DNA from: Pseudomonadota bacterium | GTDB taxonomy: Bacteria; Pseudomonadota; Alphaproteobacteria; Rhizobiales; Tepidamorphaceae | DNA: 64,000 nucleotides | Direction: 5' to 3' | NCBI GenBank assembly: GCA_023458595.1 | Contig: JAEWYT010000105.1 | Span: 1 to 64,000 of the forward strand | Shown: piece after piece, positions 59,305 to 64,000 of the stretch | Layout of the letters: every line of letters starts with the position of its first letter | How positions within the stretch are numbered: position 1 is the stretch's first letter | Notes under the pieces: generated by a model | What the model saw: the letters and a program-made list of their open reading frames with translations, nothing else | Database searches by the model: none | What the model was told of the DNA's origin: nothing | Program-made: the position numbers and the translations under genes

Positions 59305-60681
59305 TCAACGCATGGCCAGCCGCGTTTCCCCTGGGCCGGGAATGGCGAAGCCCTCGTCGGAATAAAGATGCAGCTTGTTGCGCAGGGTGCGGATCGATAT
59401 GCCGAGGATGTTGGCCGCATGGGTGCGGTTGCCGAAGCAGTGGTCGAGCGTGTCGAGGATCAGATCGCGCTCGACCTCCGCGACGGTGCGGCCGACGAGG
59501 TTGCGGGTGATGGCCTCGGCGGCCTGCGCGGCGTGGCTGACGAGGCGGCTCTCGTGTCCGCCGATCATCGCGTCGAGCCGCGAGCCGTCGGGCATGCGCA
59601 GCGCCTCGACGCCTATTTCCTCGCCGGTCGACAGGAGAACGGCGCGGTGGATGGTGTTCTCTAGCTCGCGGACATTGCCGGGCCAGCGGCTCAAGGTGAG
59701 CTGGCGGCGTGCCTCGTCCGCGAGCGGCCGCGCGGGAAGGCCGTTCGCCTCGGCATAGCGGGAGGCGAAATGGTCGGCGAGCGCCAGGATGTCGCCCGGC
59801 CGGTCGCGCAGGGCCGGCAGTTTCAGGTTGACGACGTTGAGACGGTAGTAGAGGTCCTCGCGGAAGCCGCCCTCGCGCACGGTGTCGGCGAGGTTGCGGT
59901 TCGACGTCGCGATGATGCGGATGTTGACGGGGACCGGTCGGCCGCCGCCGACGCGGTCGATCATCCGCTCCTGGATCGCGCGGAGGAGCTTGGCCTGCAG
60001 GCGCACGTCCATCTCGGAAATCTCGTCGAGCAGCAGAGTGCCGCCGTCGGCTTCCTCGAACTTGCCGATGCGCCGGGCGACCGCGCCGGTAAAGGCTCCC
60101 TTCTCGTGGCCGAACAGCTCGGATTCGAGCAGCGCCTCGGGGATCGCGGCGCAGTTGATCGAGATGAACGGCTTGTCGGCGCGGCTCGAGCGCTGGTGCA
60201 CGTAGCGGGCGAGCACCTCCTTGCCGGTGCCCGACTCCCCGGTGATCAGAACGCTCGCCTCGGAGGGGGCGATCTGCTCGGCGAGCTTCACGACGGCTGC
60301 CATCGACTCGTCGCGGTAGACGAGGGCATGGCCGTCCCTGGCGACGGCGGCCAGCACCGCGGCGATCAGCTCGGGGTCCGGGGGCAGGGGGATGTATTCC
60401 TTGGCGCCGGCGCGGATCGCGGCGACGGCGGCGCGGGCGTCGTTCTGGATGCCGCAGGCGACGATCGGCACGCAGATGCGCTCGTGCTCGAGGCGCGCGA
60501 CGAGGTCGGTGATGTCGACGCTGACCTCGACCATCAGCAGGTCGGCGCCGCGGCCGGTGCGCAGCGCCTTCATCGCCTCGTCGATGGTGTGGGCGTGGAG
60601 CACCTTGGCGCCCCGCTCCATGGCGATGCGGGTCGCGGTCGAGAGCTGTCCCCGCAACGATCCGATGATCATCAGCCTCAT
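59305..60681 (-). CDS. flbD: Sigma-54-dependent flagellar regulator FlbD
   Basis: FlbD activates late flagellar genes with sigma-54 and represses the early fliF promoter in Caulobacter. The 458-residue protein has an N-terminal receiver-like domain, a AAA+ domain with Walker A GESGTGKE near residue 148, GAFTGA loop, GGTLLLDEIS Walker B, and a C-terminal Fis-type HTH (RTHAANILGISIRTLRNKLHLY). The receiver lacks the phosphoacceptor: the site reads VEVSVDI with E52 in place of Asp, and the N-terminal acidic pair is missing. So control is probably not by phosphorylation but through a trans factor such as FliX. Confidence 0.95.
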   Translation of the reverse strand: MRLMIIGSLRGQLSTATRIAMERGAKVLHAHTIDEAMKALRTGRGADLLMVEVSVDITDLVARLEHERICVPIVACGIQNDARAAVAAIRAGAKEYIPLPPDPELIAAVLAAVARDGHALVYRDESMAAVVKLAEQIAPSEASVLITGESGTGKEVLARYVHQRSSRADKPFISINCAAIPEALLESELFGHEKGAFTGAVARRIGKFEEADGGTLLLDEISEMDVRLQAKLLRAIQERMIDRVGGGRPVPVNIRIIATSNRNLADTVREGGFREDLYYRLNVVNLKLPALRDRPGDILALADHFASRYAEANGLPARPLADEARRQLTLSRWPGNVRELENTIHRAVLLSTGEEIGVEALRMPDGSRLDAMIGGHESRLVSHAAQAAEAITRNLVGRTVAEVERDLILDTLDHCFGNRTHAANILGISIRTLRNKLHLYSDEGFAIPGPGETRLAMR

Positions 60682-60718
60682 CGTTCAGTCCCCTCGCACT
60701 CGATACGGCCCGGCCCGA

Positions 60719-61066
60719 TCAGCCGCGGTCCTTGATGATTTCCGTCATGGTCACGCCCAGCTTGTCGTCGACGAGGACGACCTCGCCGCGCGCCACCAGG
60801 CGGTCGTTCACGTAGATGTCGATCGCCTCGCCGACCTTGCGGTCCAGCTCGACGACGGCGCCCGCCTTGAGCTTCAGAAGCTCGGACACTTCCATGCGCG
60901 AGCGTCCGAGCACCGCCGATACCTTGACCGGCACGTCGAAGACCGCCTCGAGGTCGGCCGCCGAATGGGCCGTGGCCTCGTCGTCGCCGCTCTCCGCCGG
61001 GTTGACCGCCTCGAGCGGTGCGTCCTTCTCTATTTCGCCGAAGGGGCTGTCGGTCTCGTTACTCAT
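60719..61066 (-). CDS. fliN: Flagellar motor switch protein FliN
   Basis: FliN forms the lower C-ring of the flagellar motor and helps dock export substrates. The 115-residue protein has an acidic N-terminal tail of about 35 residues and a SpoA/FliN domain with VPVKVSAVLGRSRMEVSELLKL and VYVNDRLVARGEVVLVDDKLG motifs. Such a length is normal for FliN. It overlaps fliH by eight bases and lies 37 bases upstream of flbD. Confidence 0.95.
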   Translation of the reverse strand: MSNETDSPFGEIEKDAPLEAVNPAESGDDEATAHSAADLEAVFDVPVKVSAVLGRSRMEVSELLKLKAGAVVELDRKVGEAIDIYVNDRLVARGEVVLVDDKLGVTMTEIIKDRG

Positions 61067-61757
61067 CCCTCTCGTCCTTCGATGGTCCGGCCTGTTGCGC
61101 TCCGGCCGCGGCGGTGCGGGCGGTGACGAAGTTGCCGACCGCCGCCTCGATCGCCCGGCGGGTCTCGTCCGTGTCGCGGACGATGCCGCCGTCCGCCCAG
61201 TCGATGCGGCCGTCGCCCGGCCTGATGCCCGGCTCGCCGAGCACGACGATGCGGCCGGCAAAGCCGGTCTCCGCCGCGACCCTGTCGAATTCGGCGCGCA
61301 TCGGCTCTACCAGGTTCTCCGAGATCCGGATTGCGACATGGGGAACGTCGCGGATGCCGCTGAGGCAATCCCGCAGGAGCGCGGCGAGTTCGGCGGTCGG
61401 CTCGCGTTCGATCAGTGCGGGCGAGAGGCGGCCGGCGGCCGTCATCGCCAGCCTGACGGCGGCCGCCTCGATCTCGGCGCGGTCGGCCTCGATGCGTTCG
61501 CCGAGCGCAGCCGCCGCGCCGACGAGCTTTTCCAGGCTCGCGGCGAGGCGCCCGGAAATGGCCTGTTCGGCTGCGCGGCGGCCCTCGGCGATGCCGGCGG
61601 CGCGGCCTTCCTCGCGCGCCTTGGCGACCGCTTCGGCGAGTACCGCGCTCGAAACGGGCGGCGGCGAGGCCTGGGCGCCGGCGGGCTCGAGCGCGAACAC
61701 CTCGTCGAACATGTAGAGCGCCGGTCTGGCTGCCGTCTGCGCTGTCGTTCCGCTCAT
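61059..61757 (-). CDS. fliH: Flagellar assembly protein FliH (FlbE)
   Basis: FliH restrains FliI and docks the ATPase to the C-ring through FliN. The 232-residue protein has a helical Ala/Glu-rich N-terminal half (AKAREEGRAAGIAEGRRAAEQ, repeated AxxxG-type heptads near residues 45-65) and a C-terminal V/A-ATPase-E-like domain with HVAIRISENLVEPM and GDGRIDWADGGIVRD. The family diverges strongly; position between fliG and fliN settles the identity, as for Caulobacter flbE. Confidence 0.88.
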   Translation of the reverse strand: MSGTTAQTAARPALYMFDEVFALEPAGAQASPPPVSSAVLAEAVAKAREEGRAAGIAEGRRAAEQAISGRLAASLEKLVGAAAALGERIEADRAEIEAAAVRLAMTAAGRLSPALIEREPTAELAALLRDCLSGIRDVPHVAIRISENLVEPMRAEFDRVAAETGFAGRIVVLGEPGIRPGDGRIDWADGGIVRDTDETRRAIEAAVGNFVTARTAAAGAQQAGPSKDERDE

Positions 61758-61770
61758 CGCCGTCGTCGCC

Positions 61771-62814
61771 TCAATAGATCAGTTCTTCGTCGCCGCGGTT
61801 CTTGGAGATCATGATCTCGCCCTTGGCGGCCAGGTCCTTGGCGAGATTGACCATCTGGGACTGCGCCTCGTCGACGTCGCGCAGGCGCACGGGGCCCATG
61901 ACCTCCATGTCGTCCTTCAGCATGGCCGCGGCACGCGACGACAGGTTCGACAGGAAGAAGTCGCGCAGCGTCTCGTTGGCGCCCTTCATGGCGATCGCCA
62001 GCTTGTCCTTGTCGACATGGCGCAGAAGCGTCTGCGCCGAGGCGTTGTCGAGCTTGGCGAGATCCTCGAAGGTGAACATCAGCGTCTTGATGCGCTCGGC
62101 GGCGTCGCGGTTGTGCTCCTCGAGCGAGGTCATGAAGCGCGACTCGGTCTGCCGGTCGAAGTTGTTGAAGATGTCCGCCATCTGCTCGTGTGCGTCGCGG
62201 CGCTGGGTCTTGGCGAGGTTCGACATGAATTCGAGCCTAAGCGTCTGCTCCAGGCGCTCGAGGATCTCCTTCTGGACGGACTCCATGCGGAGCATGCGGT
62301 TGATGACCTCGAGCGCCAGGTCCTCTGGGAGGATGGAGAGCACACGGGCGGCGTGCTCCGGCTTGATCTTCGACATCACCACCGCGATCGTCTGCGGATA
62401 TTCGTTCTTGAGATAGTTGGCGAGCACCTGCTCCTGGACGTTGGAGAGCTTCTCCCACATGTTGCGGCCGGCGGGGCCGCGGATTTCCTCCATGATCACG
62501 TTGACGCGATCGCCGGGCAGGAACTGCTGCAGGAGGCGCTCCGTGGAGTCGTAGTTGCCGACCAGCGCGCCGGCGTGGCCCATGTCGAGGACGAAGTCGA
62601 CCATGAGCTTCTCGATCAGCTCGCCCTTGATCTTGCCGAGCTTCGACATGGCGATCGAGATCAGCCGGACCTCCTCGTCGTCGAGCTGGCGCCAGATGTT
62701 CTCGCCGTGCTCCTGGCCGAGTGCGAGCAGCAGTACCGCCGCGCGCTCCGGCCCGTTCAGGTCGGCGACCGTTTCCGGGATACGCGGCTCGGCGGGGGCG
62801 GGCGGATTGATCAT
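61771..62814 (-). CDS. fliG: Flagellar motor switch protein FliG
   Basis: FliG is the rotor protein that contacts the stator and gives torque. The 347-residue protein has the three-domain helical build of the family; the C-terminal torque helix carries the charged residues in LKDDMEVMGPVRLRDVDEAQSQMV near residue 285-310. The ATG at 62814 overlaps the fliF stop by four bases. A Pro-rich N-terminal tail of about 20 residues precedes the first domain. Confidence 0.96.
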   Translation of the reverse strand: MINPPAPAEPRIPETVADLNGPERAAVLLLALGQEHGENIWRQLDDEEVRLISIAMSKLGKIKGELIEKLMVDFVLDMGHAGALVGNYDSTERLLQQFLPGDRVNVIMEEIRGPAGRNMWEKLSNVQEQVLANYLKNEYPQTIAVVMSKIKPEHAARVLSILPEDLALEVINRMLRMESVQKEILERLEQTLRLEFMSNLAKTQRRDAHEQMADIFNNFDRQTESRFMTSLEEHNRDAAERIKTLMFTFEDLAKLDNASAQTLLRHVDKDKLAIAMKGANETLRDFFLSNLSSRAAAMLKDDMEVMGPVRLRDVDEAQSQMVNLAKDLAAKGEIMISKNRGDEELIY

Positions 62815-64000
62815 GCCGCGGCCTCGTGGATCCAGTTACGGATGATGGTCAGAGCCTCGTTGGGGTTCTGCTCGATCAGTTCGCCGACGCGGCGCAGCGA
62901 CTGGGCCTGCACCTCGCCGATCTGCTCGGCGAAGTTGATCGCCTCGAAGGTCTGCGGGACGGGAACGGGCGCCTTCGGTTCGGCGGGCCCGGCGAGCTGC
63001 GCTGTCTCGGACGCGCCGGCGTCCCCGGCCGGCACGAGCGCGGTGCCGGCCGGGCGGGCCTCGGGGGCGAGGATCCGGCGGACCAGCGGCCGTGCGACGA
63101 AGAGTAGCACCAGCATGCCGAGCAGGAACAGGACGCCGAGCTCGGCGAACCGCATGATGTCGGCCTTGGTGAAGGTCGGCAGGAAGGAATCGGCCTGCTC
63201 GAGCGGCATGCTCTGCGGCGCTGCGGCGAAGCGCAGGTTGGCGACCTCGACCGTGTCGCCGCGGTCGCTGTCGAAGCCGGCGGCGGAGCGCACGAGGGCG
63301 GCGATGCGGTCGAGCTGCTCCTGCGGGCGCGGCTCGTAGACGATCTCGCCATTGGCGTTCTGGGTGTAGATGCCGTCGACGACAACGGCCACCGAAAGAC
63401 GCCGGATGCGTCCGGCCTCCACCACTTCGGTCTTGGTAGTGCGGGAAATCTCGTAGTTCGTCACCTCCTCGGTCGTCGAGGTGCTCTGTGTCGTGCCGGT
63501 CTGGTTGGCGTTCGGGTCGGCGCCCGGAAGCTCCTTGCTGACCGTCGTCGAGCCGTCGGGATTGGTCTCGTTCGAACTCGACGTCTCCTCGCGCACTTGC
63601 GAGGAGCGCACCACGCGGCCCTCCGGATCGAACTGGTCGGTGGTCTGGGTCACCTTGTTGAACTCGAGCTCGGCGGCCACCTGCACGCGGACGCGATCGG
63701 GGCCGACCACGCTCGCGACGATGTTTTCGACCTGCGCGCGCAGTTGCTGCTCGATCCCGCGGCGGCGCTCGTCGAGGACGGTGGCCGAGCCCGGATCGTC
63801 GTCGCCGGTGCCGTCGGCGAGCAGGCGGCCGCCGTCGTCGACGATGGCGACGCGGGCCGGGATCAGGCCCTCGACGGCGGAGGCCACGAGATGGCGGATC
63901 GCGCGGATCTGCGAGGCGTCGAGGGAGCCCCGGGTCTTGACCACGATCGAAGCGGTCGGGCTGATCGCGTCCTGGCTGAACAGGCGGCGCTCCGGGATGA
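62811..64000 (-). CDS. fliF: Flagellar MS-ring protein FliF, C-terminal part (runs off window)
   Basis: FliF builds the MS ring and is the first structure of the basal body. The window holds the last 396 or so codons; the start lies beyond 64000, where the frame continues with IPERRLFSQDA-type sequence. A second membrane helix (AELGVLFLLGMLVLLFVARPLV) precedes the cytoplasmic C-terminus, ending in the FliG-binding segment VGELIEQNPNEALTIIRNWIHE. A low-complexity stretch between about residues 120 and 160 of the visible part is Ser/Thr-rich and matches the beta-collar region. It is first in the leftward operon fliF-fliG-fliH-fliN-flbD-flhA. Confidence 0.95.
   Translation of the reverse strand, partial: IPERRLFSQDAISPTASIVVKTRGSLDASQIRAIRHLVASAVEGLIPARVAIVDDGGRLLADGTGDDDPGSATVLDERRRGIEQQLRAQVENIVASVVGPDRVRVQVAAELEFNKVTQTTDQFDPEGRVVRSSQVREETSSSNETNPDGSTTVSKELPGADPNANQTGTTQSTSTTEEVTNYEISRTTKTEVVEAGRIRRLSVAVVVDGIYTQNANGEIVYEPRPQEQLDRIAALVRSAAGFDSDRGDTVEVANLRFAAAPQSMPLEQADSFLPTFTKADIMRFAELGVLFLLGMLVLLFVARPLVRRILAPEARPAGTALVPAGDAGASETAQLAGPAEPKAPVPVPQTFEAINFAEQIGEVQAQSLRRVGELIEQNPNEALTIIRNWIHEAAA

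Overview
The window is GC-rich, densely coded bacterial chromosome from an alphaproteobacterium, most likely order Hyphomicrobiales (Rhizobiales). The grounds are a CtrA master regulator, its phosphotransferase ChpT, an EipA (DUF1134) envelope protein, homospermidine synthase, an RpoH-type heat-shock sigma factor, an MprF/LpiA lipid synthase and a Caulobacter-like flagellar operon that includes flbD. The flbD gene argues against Rhizobiaceae proper, where flagella are usually controlled by VisNR/Rem. No genus is assigned. I see no prophage, insertion sequence, integrase or CRISPR array. The sequence reads as core chromosome with short intergenic palindromic repeats.

Layout. 0-13 kb: amidase, glmM, a class V aminotransferase, two tandem outer-membrane beta-barrel genes with matching CtrA-type promoters, the serC-serA pair behind a structured leader, a small secreted protein, and a copper-handling cluster (DUF2946 protein, PCu(A)C, SCO, GFA protein). 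13-20 kb: glutathione transferase, HIT protein, a TPP-riboswitch-controlled uptake operon (short leader ORF, permease, binding protein), purA with an uncharacterised membrane protein, and an EamA exporter. 20-26 kb: a polyamine unit (ornithine decarboxylase, GNAT, homospermidine synthase) behind a speF-like leader, an orphan Imm11-like protein, a peroxiredoxin-like protein and a sulfotransferase-like protein.

26-37 kb is the signalling core. It holds fliI-fliJ, ctrA behind a promoter region crowded with GANTC (CcrM) sites, a beta-lactamase-fold hydrolase, and a chemotaxis run read leftward as chpT, cheA, cheW, cheY, cheB, cheR. 37-47 kb: cysQ, a YHS protein, eipA, a membrane-anchored coiled-coil protein, a GGDEF-EAL protein, a 2OG oxygenase, tRNA-Glu, rluD and rpoH, the last with a striking structured 5' leader. 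46-57 kb: an AraC/GyrI regulator coupled to an MGMT-like gene, an aminotransferase-GNAT-mprF operon, a second copy of the small secreted family, a dialkylglycine decarboxylase-like enzyme, a GNAT, a class III adenylate cyclase and a MipA/OmpV protein. 57-64 kb: the flagellar operon fliF-fliG-fliH-fliN-flbD-flhA, read leftward, with fliF running off the window.

How it works together. ChpT relays phosphate to CtrA, which in this group drives flagellar, chemotaxis and envelope genes at TTAA-type sites. The window therefore carries the regulator, its phosphotransferase, flagellar and chemotaxis machinery and envelope genes with visible CtrA-like boxes. Nothing here is an unmistakably new system. 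The most novel-looking signals are the rpoH leader fold, the twin CtrA arrays before the paralogous porin-like genes, the GANTC cluster at ctrA, the leader ORF after the TPP riboswitch, and the paired small secreted proteins at 10.3 and 51.6 kb.
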